In this document: in pieces, positions 44,551-56,579 of the stretch
Numbering within the stretch: the stretch's first letter is position 1
Layout: every line of letters begins with the position of its first letter
Assembly (NCBI GenBank): GCA_001692895.1
Contig: KV748203.1
Coordinates: 1-64,000, forward strand
Source: Cenococcum geophilum 1.58
Lineage: Eukaryota; Ascomycota; Dothideomycetes; Gloniales; Gloniaceae
Direction: 5' to 3'
Length of the DNA stretch: 64,000 nt
Position numbers and translations under genes: made by a program
Notes under the pieces: model-generated
What the model saw: only the letters and a program-made list of their open reading frames with translations
What the model was told of the DNA's origin: nothing
Databases searched by the model: none

Positions 44551-45220
44551 CCTTTAAACAAGGATCGTCTCTACGTCGCCCTTTACGCTTATAGCGGTAA
44601 TCCTACTATGCTAGGTAGAGAAGATAAGTAAGTAATGCCGGAGCCCTCGCTCCTCTTAGGTGTAATATAAGCAAGCGTAAAGGCAGGATTAAAAGCCCTT
44701 ATAAAGCGGTATTATATTATAGCTAATATTATATTATAGCTAATATTATATTAATAACTAGGTACTACTAGGCTCTACTAATTAGGCTAAAGACTAAAGC
44801 TAAAGGCGGAATAGGCATACAATATTATATAAAGGAAAGGCTAATATAGACTGGGGAAATAGAGTGGTACTATAAAGAGCGTAATACCTCTCTTACTCCG
44901 ACCAGTATGCTGCTTGTCTGTGTTATAATTGGTAAAGTAGAGGATAGGGATTGGCTCGTAAATGTGTTATATAATAACCCTATTAGATAAGGAGATTTAG
45001 GTTAGAATGGTATAATATAGATAAAAGAGGTACTTAAAGGACTAAAGGTTAATAGGAAAGCCCTAGAACTAGCGTAATAGAGTAGAATCAAGTGCGAGAC
45101 GGGGCAATAATGTATTGTTAGAGAAAAAAAGATAAGTATTGTTTCGATAGTTAGGGCAACTTTAATATAAATAAGACCCCAACTTATGACTTAATAGATG
45201 GTAAAGAGACAATTCCCTAA
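44551..45220 (+). pseudogene. DUF6914-like gene with one intron
   Basis: ATG at 44551 opens MPLNKDRLYVALYAYSGNPT, the typical start of a small (~175-residue) fungal family I know as DUF6914 (function unknown; name from memory). Exon 1 ends at GATAA (44627). Exon 2 starts at 44762 and restores DKY-x-x-A, then GGIGIQYYIKERL, EIEWYYKERNTSLTPTSMLL and VIIGKVEDRDWLVNVL. After a frame shift near 45070 it ends KTPTYDLIDGKETIP with TAA at 45218-45220. RIP stops sit at Trp/Gln codons. Full length but broken. Confidence 0.75.
44628..44761 (+). other. Spliceosomal intron in the DUF6914-like gene
   Basis: GTAAGT at 44628-44633 and TAACTAG ending at 44761 bound a 134-bp intron whose removal restores the family reading frame. 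It holds a 17-bp repeat (ATTATATTATAGCTAAT) in 2.5 copies. Confidence 0.7.
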
Positions 45221-46740
45221 ATATTTATTATGATAAGATTATTAGAATTTATTGTTATTTACCCTAGGAAAAGAAAAGGAGGTCCTTTAAAAGCAGAGCG
45301 TTTAGAAATTTCCGAAATATTTCTAACGAATATTCTCTATAGCTAGTTCCCTAGGTATAGGATTAAGAAATTTGTTGATCTTGTCTCGCTAAAAGGGGTT
45401 TTATAGATTGGCCTAATATGCTATAGTGTACTCCTAGTATGGTGGGAACCACCCAGCGGTCTCCTAATTAACGATTCTAACAACTTTATCTCCACATATA
45501 AGAATATTCAAGCTGCTTAAATCACTATATGTGAAAACAGGCGGAAGCTAGGGCCTGTCATATTGGGCTATAAGCCGCCTTAGCTTTAGTTCTAATTTCG
45601 GATTAAACTCTAGCCCTTATTGTAAATGCTTATAAAAATCTTAAATATATTTAAAGGGTCTATACCGCATGGAGGGACTAGGGAGTTGGCAATTATTTAG
45701 AGGTCCGCCGTCGATATTTGCAACATTTATACCTTAAGAAGGTATTTTTCGCATCTCTTAGACCATATCCTTAACTTAGGAGAGGATCTTTGCCTTCGAC
45801 TTAGCGCTCTATGCTACCCACCCATTTCCTACTATTTCTTTACGAATCCTCTCTATTACAATATAAGTCTAATCTTTATACGTGAAAGAGTAGAGAACTT
45901 GTAGGACCGGAATTAAAGTATTCTAAGTTAAGAATTGCACGGTGCGTGCTTTGGAAAGGTATTAAAGAGGACTATATTTGACGTAAATGTTAGAAAAGAG
46001 TATAAGAACAGTTCCGTTACGTTAATAGAAACGCTTTAGTAGCTTAATTGCGAGGAGAATGAGAAAGCGGCGGAGATAGGTATTGTTAATGGGTTCTAAG
46101 TCTAGTAGTAGTGTGGAATAGTCTATTTATTTTTAAGCAATATCTAAGATGGCTACGCTAGGTACTAGGACTAAACAATAGTCTCTAAGTACTTAGGCCT
46201 ATAAGATTAAAGCTAATATTATAAGTGGACCGATTATAGAGGAGCTAGAAATAGTGTAACTAAGGATATATTATTAACTTAAAATAAAAGTATAACTCGA
46301 ACGATAGAGAACTATATGTTTTATAGGATTTCCTTAGTTATATAGTCTTACCGAGCTTAGACTAAGAAATCAATTATGCGGATATAGGAATATCCGTACC
46401 GTCCGCTAAGCTAATTTAGGACGGCAATCGTTTTCTTAGTCTAATGTATTTTAGCGAGATTTGTAGAAAACCTAAACACCGTTTATATAAGAAGATCTCA
46501 TTAACTTTAATAAAATTAATCTACCCCCACTATACCTATTGATATAAAAATTACACCAAATTATAGAGAAAAGCCTACTCTAAGTTATAAGATCTTTAGC
46601 CCTTTATATACCTGCGACATTAAGAGGAATTCGTCGCCGTAGAGCCTCTAATTTTACCTCCGTGCCGCCGAGCCGCGCAGTCCAACGCTGAACGCTTACG
46701 CCTATGCCGCTAGTCCTCTCTATAGTCAGCGGATGTTCTA
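45221..46740. other. Unassigned stretch between two DUF genes
   Basis: A minus-strand frame at about 45760-45430 is notably coherent (SLVPPCGIDPLNIFKIFI, then PNMTGPSFRLFSHIV and LLESLIRRPLGGSHHTRSTL), with only TAG/TAA stops; the family was not recognised. An inverted repeat TTAGACTAAGAAA pairs 46357-46369 with 46432-46444. Confidence 0.4.
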
Positions 46741-48600
46741 GCGGATATTCTAGCGGATATTTCGCCTGCTAGTCGGACAAAAATATTAAAAGAAGAGAAG
46801 GTTGATATTATTAAGGACCTTCTATATTAATAGGGCTGGTCTTTTTATAGGCTAGTCTTTAAGTACTTAGAAAGCGAAAAATGGGTATAGAGGTAATAGG
46901 AAGAAGAAGAAAGTAGGGGACCTACTTATTACTTTTCCAGAGGATAAGGAAATATAAGAAGAACTTGTTAAAAGGGCTGATATTTATACAACGCTAGTAA
47001 CCTGTACTGTCCATTATATCTGGAAAGAGCTCTACTAACTACAATTATAACGCGGCCCCTTTAACACATAGACTCTAGATATAGAGTTTTAGGATATTAA
47101 CTTTAAGAATATGGCCAAGTTTGTTTAGCAGTATAGTCCGCTACTGTTCTAGCTTATTAAGGGGATATCTATACTAAACAGAGAGGAATGTAGTTGAGAT
47201 CTATATAGCGGACGTATAGTTATAGTTATCTTTATATTCCTCCTAGGGTTCGCCCAAAACTCTATAGACGGTTTTACCTATCTATTTAGTTTATATTTTT
47301 AAGCGCTTAGTATAAAGCGCTATATACTGTCTTTCCTGTATGGCTTTAGTCTAATTAATAGTTATAAGACTTTTAATACTAAAATACTTAGGTTAGCTAA
47401 AAAATTTCAAAAAAGGTCCTATTAATTCTGCTAGCTCTTTTAAAGCTAATAGCCCTTAAGAAATTAATTAAGTCTTTGTCTATTTACAATAATATCTATA
47501 TTATCTATAATAACTTTAACTATTACTAAAAGACTTAATATTAGGTTATTGGCGAGATTAGTAAATTTAATTCGCATATTATAGGTAAGATTTTATATAG
47601 AGTATATATACCTAAAGGGGGCCTTACGCAGTTAATATTAAATAATACCCATTAATTTAAACTAGATAAGGTTGTTAATAGAGTTAAGAATAAGTTTAAT
47701 AACCTCTAGAAGTGGATATTTATAAGTTTTATTATAGACGCCATTTAATATACGTATTTTACTGCGGTTAATAGTATATTTAACTTTAACGCGGATATTA
47801 AATATCTGTATATACTAGCAGTTAATATTCTTCCTTATAGAAGGACAGAGCATATAATTTTAGGACCTATTTTAGATAGCGAGGCTTTTATTAACGGCAA
47901 CTATTATATAATTAAGAATATTTTCCTAAACCAAATGCAGTATAATCGCGAAACCGCTTTTAATAACTAGCTATTCCTAGTATATAGAGATTAGAAGACT
48001 GTAAAGCTTATTTTAATTATATAAAGAGAAGCGGGTTAAGGCGGAAGGTATATACGATAGCTATAAGTGGGTGTTGCCTATTCTAGAGCTAGGGCTTATA
48101 TAATTGAACTTCCTATATATAGTTATGTGTATATTTTATAGGGGTAAGGAAGCTATATAGCAGTTTTCAGTACTCTATACTCATATAAACCACCTTAGAC
48201 GGCGTAATATTCCTAGGGAAAAGGCCCTGTTTTATTATATAGAAGAGCTAATCCTCTAAAGCTTTAACGCTTATATTATTATATTAGTTTTGCTTTATAT
48301 CCGCGACAAGCGTAATATTAAGGTAGATGGTGAAGCTAAGCAATATATACGAAACCTATCTCCGTAGCAATTTCTAGAGTATGTTAAGGATATCCGCACA
48401 GTGGCTTTTTTAAGAGATATATGCTACGATGCAAATCAGTGCATATCTGACCATTTAGAGCCACTTGCTAACGCACGTTGGCCAGTAGCGACGTCGTCCT
48501 TTGCGGATATATTAAGCTCCGCCGCTAATAACTATAATGTGAAGTTTTTTTTAATCATATCCGGTTCCTATAGGTTATTGATACTTATAAGCTTTTAAAA
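46740..48600 (+). pseudogene. DUF6589-type protein gene, RIP-degraded
   Basis: Plus-strand frames with at least two shifts give the DUF6589 layout (large fungal proteins of unknown function, often in many copies). An N-terminal IIKDLLYQQGWSFYRLVFKYL (near 46810) leads to YNNFNYYQKTQYQVIGEI (near 47500), GGLTQLIL, KWIFISFIIDAIQYTYF (near 47720), then NQLFLVYRDQKTVKL near 47970. The tail has HINHLRRRNIPREKA, YIRNLSPQQFL and RDICYDANQCISDHLEPLA (48410-48460). Q in these motifs is often TAG/TAA in the DNA. The end is unclear; frames past 48600 no longer fit the family. Name from memory. Confidence 0.75.
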
Positions 48601-49330
48601 TAGGGCCGGAAGCTCTTGCCCCAGTTCGTAACTAGATGGTACTTATTAATTACTGCTAAAGAAATATGCGAGCGAAAAGCAGGCCAAGTAAGGATATGGT
48701 GGAACCGTTTACTTAATAGCAACTCTGGCGATACTAAAATATACATAAACCGAACAGCCTTAATATGTTTTAGGATATCCATATACGCTTTTATCACCTC
48801 CGTATATACAAATACGGATTTGCTCTTAGGATGGCCTATATCTTTAATAGCTGCTCCTTTCTAATTATGTTTAAAGGCAACATAATAATAGCAACGGAAA
48901 CTTGAATTAGTAATGGAATTGCTTATATTACTATGCTTTTACCCTATAGTGTTTTCACCGCTAGGAATAAGTCCCTTCGCCTATATATTACCCGTTTTAA
49001 TACCTTATTTTAATTAGGTCGTCCGCTATAGAGATATAGAAGCTTAATAGCTCTATCTATTACGCTTAACTATTTATCTTTACTTGCTTCCTATAAGGCC
49101 AAAAGCTCATTTTGCATGTCCTATAACTACTTCTTTACTAGGGACGTAAGATCCTCCCGTATATAATTATCTAGCTCTTATAAGTTCTACGAGACCTACT
49201 AGCGTTCCCATTTAATTATAGTCTTCCCACCTTAATAGCTAGTGCTTTTTTTCTTAGCTATAGTGGGTTTTTTATACAGATATAACGTATAATAGTAGTG
49301 GAGGCACTTTAGGCTAAGGGAGGATATTTT
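48585..49330 (-). pseudogene. Unrecognised minus-strand remnant, helical
   Basis: Minus-strand frames from about 49260 to 48945 read IIKWER, then NL.ELDNYIREDLTSLV, LLALXEASKDK and LSVIDRAIKLLYLYSGRP, a helical, possibly coiled-coil segment. A 70-codon open frame (48797-48585) lies downstream. A competing plus-strand frame (48616-48864) overlaps it. I cannot name either; only one is likely to be genuine. Confidence 0.35.
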
Positions 49331-49979
49331 TAAAAAAGGACTTAACTATAGCACTTTTTAGGTGTTGCAATAGCCCCAAGTAGTAGATATCTATATATTT
49401 ATATAATTTTATCTATATTAGCAGACTATTTAATAAGATACAATATATGCTTATACTTTTAACAATACGTTTTTTTAATCTTGACGAAATTAATATTAGG
49501 ACTAAGCAATAGCTATATTATAAAATTTATACCATTTAAAAGTCTTAAGTCTTTAAAATATTTATATTAACTTTTAGTAATAATAACGCGTTATATAAAT
49601 AAATGGATTAGATATCCGCAATATCCGTTTAGCGGATTTTACTTATACTTTTAACAAAGCTTGCCAAACACTCTTAGACGTGGTTTTACAATTCGGAAAA
49701 CAGCGTAGGTTATTCTAACGCTAGCTAAAAAATCATATCTATACTCGCTAATAAGGGTTTAAGAACAATTTCTAAGATTTCTTAGCGCGCTTAGACATTA
49801 AAACCGTAATAACCGCCGTATATAATAAGTAGAGAAATAATTTAACTAAAGAGAAAACACTATAGAAATAACGCGTTTATATTCTCAAGGTATAAACCCG
49901 TAAGCACCTTAGTCTTAAACACGACTAATAGTTGCTATAGTGGCATGCGTTCTAAGTCCGCAAGGAATTCAAAAAATCC
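49331..49979. other. AT-rich, no gene seen
   Basis: No frame, inverted repeat or known element was recognised. ATATCCGCAATATCCGTTTAGCGGA near 49610 is a short hairpin-like sequence. Confidence 0.4.
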
Positions 49980-51210
49980 TAGGTCGTCAGCATGGATTTG
50001 CCTTCCATTATATAAGCCTTGCTCTAAATTATTAACGGTTTAGTAGATAAAATCGGGTAGTTATAAAGGTTGGCTTAACACAGCCAAGACCGTACCGTGC
50101 TGGCGTAGCTGCTCTACTATATAAATAGTAGATTAGATATCACGTATAGGATTAAAAGGTATAGTAGTAAAGGCAAAATATAGAAAATATAAGGCTATTT
50201 AGAGCGCAAGAGGGCAGACTTATTCTAGCTACTAATACCTATAAGTAAGACCAATTTCAAAGCTTCCAAGCTGCTATTAGCTAGTTAAAATATTCTAAAA
50301 CCACTATTACATGGAGCTCGCCTAGAAAGACAAGACTCTATAAGGATCCTTTATACCTTTAAGGAAGAATCAAGCAAGTCACTAAATTCGAAGCCTAAAT
50401 CGTTAGCAGATAATAAGAAGAAGGAAAGGCAATCGCCACCACGTTGCCTATGCGGACTACGTCACTATTATAACTAATACTAGTATTTAGCAGAGTCGAC
50501 TCGCCTATCTTAGTGAAAACTAAATAAAGAAATCCAAAAGAAGTAGAAGATAAGATTACTAATATAACACCTAAAATTAAGGCTTGTATTAAGCAAGTAA
50601 AGAAGGACGATCGAGCTAATAAGAGGCTAAAGGATGGCAACCAGCAGAGCTCTCAAGAGCCTAATGGAGTCTTTGCTATTTATTAAGTGGGAACCTATAA
50701 AATAGCTTCCAACTATAAGCTTTATAGCAGTGTTCTTCTTAACTTAGGAACCACTATATATATAATAAGTTACCTAGCTACTGGATTATCCGTTTAGAGT
50801 TTTCCTAGAAGAATTATTTATAAGGTTAGTTAAGAATGTAACGAGCACTACACAATACCTAAAATGGATTTAGTCAATCTCGCTCTGGAATACTAAGGAA
50901 AAAATAGATATAGCTCTAGAGAGGGCTTACGTTGTAGTTGCTATAAATAACTAATAGTTATCTGGCTTTGTTAGGTAGGATATAATAGCATAAAAGAGGA
51001 AAGAAAAAAGTAGTATAATAGCTAGCTTAATTCTCTCGCTAAATATAAGCCTAAAAAGGAGATAGATTAGAATTATAAGTAAAATGGCTAAAACTACTGC
51101 CACTATAGCTATCGCAAAGTAGTTTAGCTTCGTCTTGTCTAAAAGCCTTATAGTAGGATTATTGGTTTTCGTTAAGGTTCTAAAAGTTGAAAATATATTC
51201 TAGTATAGTT
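49980..51210 (+). pseudogene. Second Ty1/copia-type gag and protease remnant
   Basis: A plus-strand frame contains a compact zinc-binding motif PPRCLCGLRHYY near 50430, in the style C-x-C-G-x2-H of fungal copia gag. A linker follows (KACIKQVKKDDRANKRLKDG near 50590-50640), then a protease-like KLYSSVLLNLGTTIYIIN near 50720-50770, where an L-D-S-G-T-T-x-H site seems to have become L-N-L-G-T-T-x-Y. It differs from the copia at 5166. No LTRs, integrase or RT could be attached. It is either a truncated element or one cut by later events. Confidence 0.5.
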
Positions 51211-52249
51211 AACGACACCCCTAGCCGTTTAGTGTTGGAGAATCTTACCTTTAGCGATTTTATATAAGACTTTATAATAAATCTTTTAAGGGCCGAATAG
51301 AAACTTAAGTCTTAATCTCTCTAGATAAAATAACAAAATTATCTACTAAGTTGAGAAACTCCGTTTCTGACTTTACTATTAGCTTCTTATTCTAATAGTA
51401 ATTAATAATACTATAATATATACGAGTTCTTGGCTTTTTCAGTGACATTAAATTCTATTCGCTGTCTAAAAACTTGTCTATAAACGTAAGTAATGCTAAT
51501 TTTCTAATTTTTATGGCATTAAATCACTTACTATATTGCTTAAGCTTGCAGTCAATTTTAATAATTAGTTTTTCCCTTTCTAATTGTTTATCTTCCTTAT
51601 CTTTACATATCGACTAAATTCTATACTCGTTTTTTTCGCTATTAGTGTTATCCATATTAAATAGACGTTTTTCTAAAACTACTAGCTTATATTATCTATA
51701 TAATAGAAGTCAGTTTTAAAGTATCCTAAACCGTTAGAATACGTAGAAATCTAGATTACTATTATAAAACGCTGCAAGCCTTGGATACCCTTTAGCATAG
51801 TTGTTAACTAAAATATATTAATATTAAGATTTTAACCCTTAAATAGGATGACCGACTTTGCTTATATTTAATCTCTTCAAATTAGCTATTATCCTTAAAC
51901 TTATACCTCTTCTATAATAATTTTACCCACTAAAGCAGAATAATCTAGGACTTAAGAAAAGTAGCAGTTAAGCCTAAAGTTCTTTAGAATGCTTGCAGAA
52001 ATTTTCCAAGGAGTAGGGTGTTTACTATATTATTCTTAATTTTGAATTTTCTTGCTTAGAGTAAGTATAACCTTAGTATTTAGACTCTTGCTAGTCTAGG
52101 GCTCTTTTAATTTATTATTAGAGTTTATAATTCCGCTCTAATTAGTTTTCTTTCTAAAAAGTAGTAGATAAGCTATAATACTATCTTAGAATAAAGCTTA
52201 AAAGTAAAGAACCTAGCATTTCCCAGAGTTAGCAATTTTTATATTTTCC
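51211..52249. other. Degenerate sequence, no assignment
   Basis: Both strands give short coherent pieces, such as minus-strand LLEQEANSKVRNGVSQLSR near 51390-51330. Nothing reaches recognition. Confidence 0.35.
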
Positions 52250-53130
52250 GATGCTTTTAATAAAGAAGTCAAATAAGATTATAAAGGGTACTCTAAACCT
52301 GGACTTACAGAGCTGCTTCGCGGAATGGTTCGAATGAAAACTTTAAGTAAACTGTATGGTACCAGCATAACTGTCCAGATAACGGCGAAGGCATATACCT
52401 TCCTTTACTAAGCCCCAATCAATGGTTTTAAATAAGGCTGGATCTAATATATCGAGAAATGCCACATACCTAGGGTATGCCTTTGACCCTTTGACATCGT
52501 TGCCCTTTCAATAATAGTATAGCGCAGGCGCATCCCTTTATACGGCAACCGTTTCTTACACTTTTCGTATATATAAGCCTTATAAGCCTATCTAAGGCTC
52601 TATACCATATAGAGTTGGTATTAAAGCTTTAAGTTAGTATAATTACTTGGCGGTAGGGGTGCTGGCGCCTTAATAATATCTTTAACGCTTAAATCCCTTT
52701 ATATAGATATTTAATTGTGTAGTAGTTTGCGGGGCATATAGGGGTAGGGGAGTATTAGTGAACATTATATTTATATAACTTTTACTAGTAAAATAGGTGC
52801 CTAAGTAGTGCCTTAGCTACTTTTAGTATTCCCTAATTTATTGGGCTAAGACTCTAATCCATTACTAAAGTTTGCTATACTATAAGTTATAAGCTACCTC
52901 TAGTACCTAAATATTAGGATAAGCGTTGATTGTTAATAGGGTTAGTAGAGGGCTATACTATCCTTAAGGTTAACAAACTCTTAACGAGAAAACCTCCTAA
53001 AACGTTCCCTGGGGCTTGCCACGCGTACTTATTATTAATATACCAAGTAAGATGTGCTTATGCACCCTACTATGTTATTAAAGTAATGTACTATTATATA
53101 ATAGTCTTACTAAAAAAGAGGAGCTCCTAA
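52250..53130. other. RIP-poor island with frames on both strands
   Basis: 52250-52570 keeps CA/TG and reads well on the plus strand (DAFNKEV, GYSKPGLTELLRGMVRMKT) and on the minus strand (MRLRYTIIERATMSKGQRHT, LGMWHFSIY). A LGGRGAGALI stretch at about 52650 faintly recalls the LRRGAG box of DUF3435 recombinase-like proteins. A 66-codon plus-strand open frame (52930-53130) has no known match. No gene can be called. Confidence 0.3.
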
Positions 53131-54480
53131 AAAGAGGGCAAGATCTAATTATTACTAAACGGGTTAATATCTAGTCATTGCTATACCACTAGCAGTAACT
53201 TCGGAATACTACGGCAATGGAACAACGCCATATTGTATTTAACGGCTTATATCCTACGCTCCTAATAGCTAGGGCGTAGCGATATTAGGTTCTAATTCAA
53301 TAGCATTCTCGCACTATAGTAAAACTAACTTCTTAAGCCTCTACGCCTATCAAAGTCCCTTATTAGCTACTTGGATCCTCCTTCTTCTATACTCTATATT
53401 GATCTTTTTAGTATCCGTTTTACTTAAGCAATTCTATCTAACTAATAAAATCGTCCATCCCGTCTATTCTTAGTAACTCTATCTAATTATTTGTTAACTC
53501 CAACTTCTATAACTCTAAGTAACTATCTAACTACAGCCTATTCTAGGTACACTATATAAATACTAAAGAATTATATAGCTTTAAGGGATTAGGGCAAAAG
53601 GCTAATATTTCCTTAGTCTATAAAATAGTTAGAGTATAGAATATATATATAGAGTAGCTCCTAACTTTAATAAACTTGGGTTTAGCAAATGTTATAGGGA
53701 AAATCTCTTTACGTTTACTTTTAAATTTCCACTTCCAGTCGTAATTGATGCCTTTTTTTAAAGCCATTTAATATACTATCTTATATAGAAAGCTAAGATA
53801 TAAAAGAGAGAGTAAAAGACTAAGGGAATTTTGGACTAATAAGAAGGGTTACTCTACTAAGAGTTAAGTATAGTCCTTTAATTGTATTTATATATTGTTA
53901 GTAAAATATAGGATAGTTATACGACTAGCTATGTACGTATACTGCGCGATAAAAGTAGGTAGGCGGAAACGGCTTTGGGTAGCATATTCTGGTCTTGTTA
54001 GTAAAGTTACAATATATATATAGTTCTATGCGTGACGAAGACTACTACTAGTAGTTTAGGGCATACTAATTAGGAACGAGAGGTATTATAAAAAGTAGGA
54101 AGAAGGTTCTATAGAGTAGGCGCTTTAATAATTAATAGGAGCGTAGGTTAGAATTGGAGTACTAGACAGATTAAGCGTCGTAACTAACATATTAGCAGCC
54201 TTTTATAAATAGCTTTTTGGCTTTATAGCAATATAATTATTTAAGGGCTTACTAGATCTTAGCCTACTACGAAAGATATAGTAGCTTGTAAATATGTTAG
54301 GAGAGATTACTTATAGTTTATTCCGCTAAGTACTAAAACGGTAGCACGTGCGCTAACGCCATGTAAAATTATCCGTCTGCCCCTCTAGAAAGTCCAGGCC
54401 GCCACTAAATAATCGTTTTTATCCCTCCCTTTTCCCCTTTTAATAAAGCTAAGCCTATTATCTATAATCTATGCTATAAA
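53131..54480. other. Unrecognised plus-strand remnant
   Basis: Around 53790-54300 the plus strand gives a long frame broken only by TAG (KRLREFWTNKKGYSTKS, then RLAMYVYCAIKVGRRKR and RIGVLDRLSVVTNILAAFY), typical of one RIP-damaged gene. The family was not recognised. Confidence 0.35.
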
Positions 54481-55640
54481 AAACCCATCTAGAATAGGAG
54501 ATCATCCCTAAGTTAGGGTTAATCCTAGTAGAATTAGGGAAAGAGCTAAAGATTAAGTGGAAAGAGAGCGATAATAATGTGGAGATATGCCTAGATAAGC
54601 TTTTACCTCCTCTTTTAGAGCTTATATAAAAAGTAGCGGATCTTTACTAGGTAAATTAAAAAGAAAATTATATCTTACGCTTTTACTAAAATAGTTATAG
54701 ATTTGGCGGGAAGAAGTTAACTTTATTTAAGTGAAAAATAAATTATTTTACTTTCCCCTCTCTATTAGCTTAATCGATTTAATTCCTATATAGGCGCTAA
54801 GTAGTACGCTAAAAGTTAAGGAACAACGTTTTAAAGCGGAAGAAACAACGTATATTACTAAGGGAGTCAATATATCTCCAGCTGTGGAATTTCTTTTTCT
54901 TTGCTAAGCCGAGAAAGAAAATTATTAGGCTTAGGTAAAGGGTAATCTAAGGAGATGTATGTATTCTTATAAAATCAAAGTCTACGTTCTTATCTAATGG
55001 AAGACTTAGAGGCTAGTCATAACGATATCCCCTTATTGTCCCTAAGTTATAGCTTAATACTAGAAGTGAACTTTAGGGTGTATTAAACTCCATATCTAGA
55101 TTACTTCTTTACGTCTAAATTATTCCTTTATTTGTGTTAGATAACGTTTTTAAAGGTCGAATATTCCTATAATATATGGAAGAATAGGATAATAAGTATA
55201 ACTACGAATTAGGAACCATTAAGGGAAGATAACCACCTTATACTGCTTCTTAATAACCTACTAGTGGCATCTATAGCTAAGCTTAAAATGCGCAATTTAT
55301 AAGGCCTCTGTACTTAACCGGCAGCCTACCTTATAAAGTTATATTCTTATACTAACCGACTACTAATCCTCCCCCTTAACTATTCTAAGATTGACCGTCT
55401 AATATAATACTTTTAGAGCTTAATTGAGGTTCTATACTTTTGGGAGTAGGGTAGTACTAGGATATATAAGACTGCATATCGTTTTAGGCTTTGCCGTTAG
55501 AGTAGTAAAGAGAGTTAGTAGTAATAACTAGATTTATAGCTAATAGAGTAGGTTAGTAGTAGTATTTTATACTTCCTTAGTAAAACGCTATAAAGAGAGT
55601 AGAAGTACATACTATTAAATAAAGCGGTTATAACATTTAT
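54480..55640 (+). pseudogene. Unrecognised plus-strand gene remnant
   Basis: LVELGKELKIKWKESDNNVE opens a coherent plus-strand frame near 54525, continuing LLPPLLELI, YRFGGKKLTLF, and near 54890 LWNFFFFAKPRKKIIRL. Later pieces (KGRIFL, LYLTGSLPYKVIF, LPLEQQRELVVITRFIANR near 55490) may belong to the same protein. Stops are nearly all TAG/TAA. No domain was identified. Confidence 0.35.
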
Positions 55641-56560
55641 TAGATCTATATCTTGTGTCTACTCTTAAAACTGATCTCTTGGATTAGAGTCCTTATAATC
55701 CGCCACCTCGTTATCCGCCACTACGTCGTCCGCCACTACGTCGTCCGCCATATCGTCGTCCGCTATCTCGTCGTCCGCCTCGTCATTGTTTATTTCTATA
55801 ATGGAGTTAAAATTTAAAAGATTATCCTAATGGTACGTTTAAAGGTTCTCCTTTACGACTTCTTTATTATATTTTATAATATAGTATAATTTTAATAAGC
55901 TATAGGTATTGCTAGTAATTTCTAGTAATAAACAGATAGGATAAAACGGTCTCTATCTTTGGATTTTAGTAAATAGTTTAATATATTTAGGACATCCTAG
56001 GTATTTTTCAAATTCGGAGGAGGTATTTTAAAGATAATCTACAGGAATTTGGTACCTTTTAAACGGCAAGGCACCTAACCGTATTAGCAATCTCCTAAGG
56101 TATAAGGGAATTATATACACAAGACGAAGATTTCCGAACTTCTATAACCCTAACCTTTTTAGTATAACTTTAAAATCTACTAGGATATCTAGAGCGCACC
56201 CTAACAAAGACGCGCTAGGTGCCTCGCCTAAGATTTATTAAAGACTATTTGTATTATTATTTTTTAACTTCTTTTAGATCCTAGCCTAGGGATATTATTA
56301 AATAGTAAAGAAGGGTAAATATAACGGTCTAGTAACGGCTTAATCGATTATAAAACTCTCCTATCTTTTTATTCCGTTTTTAGGATTCTATATAATTCGC
56401 TATAACTTCTTCTAGCGTAAAGCTACTATTTTCTAGAAGCAAGCCGCGGCCTTAAGGTACCTCGCTATAACTAAGTAGAAGTAATATTATAATATAATTC
56501 TGTTTAACAGATTTAAGGTAAATAACATTCCTTCTACCTTGCTATTCGGACGCATTAGGA
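55640..56560 (-). pseudogene. Minus-strand remnant with acidic ADD repeats
   Basis: A minus-strand frame from about 56010 reads EFEKYLGCPKYIKLFTKI, LLLEITSNTYSLLKLYYIIK and then INNDEADDEIADDDMADDVV. It continues through repeated ADD[VE]V units encoded by a 15-bp tandem repeat at about 55697-55790. Upstream pieces to 56560 (GEAPSASLLGCALDILVDFK) are also coherent. The acidic insert after a helical region is reminiscent of DUF3435 proteins, but I could not confirm that. RIP stops are present. Confidence 0.4.
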
Positions 56561-56579
56561 ACGTCTTTAGTAAGTCTAT

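Noticed and set aside
46351-46444. tRNA or small RNA from the TTAGACTAAGAAA inverted repeat
   Set aside because: Only one stem pairs well; no anticodon or T-arm pattern fits.
50395-50640. 81-codon hydrophobic minus-strand open frame
   Set aside because: It is antisense to the copia-like zinc motif and linker at 50430-50640.
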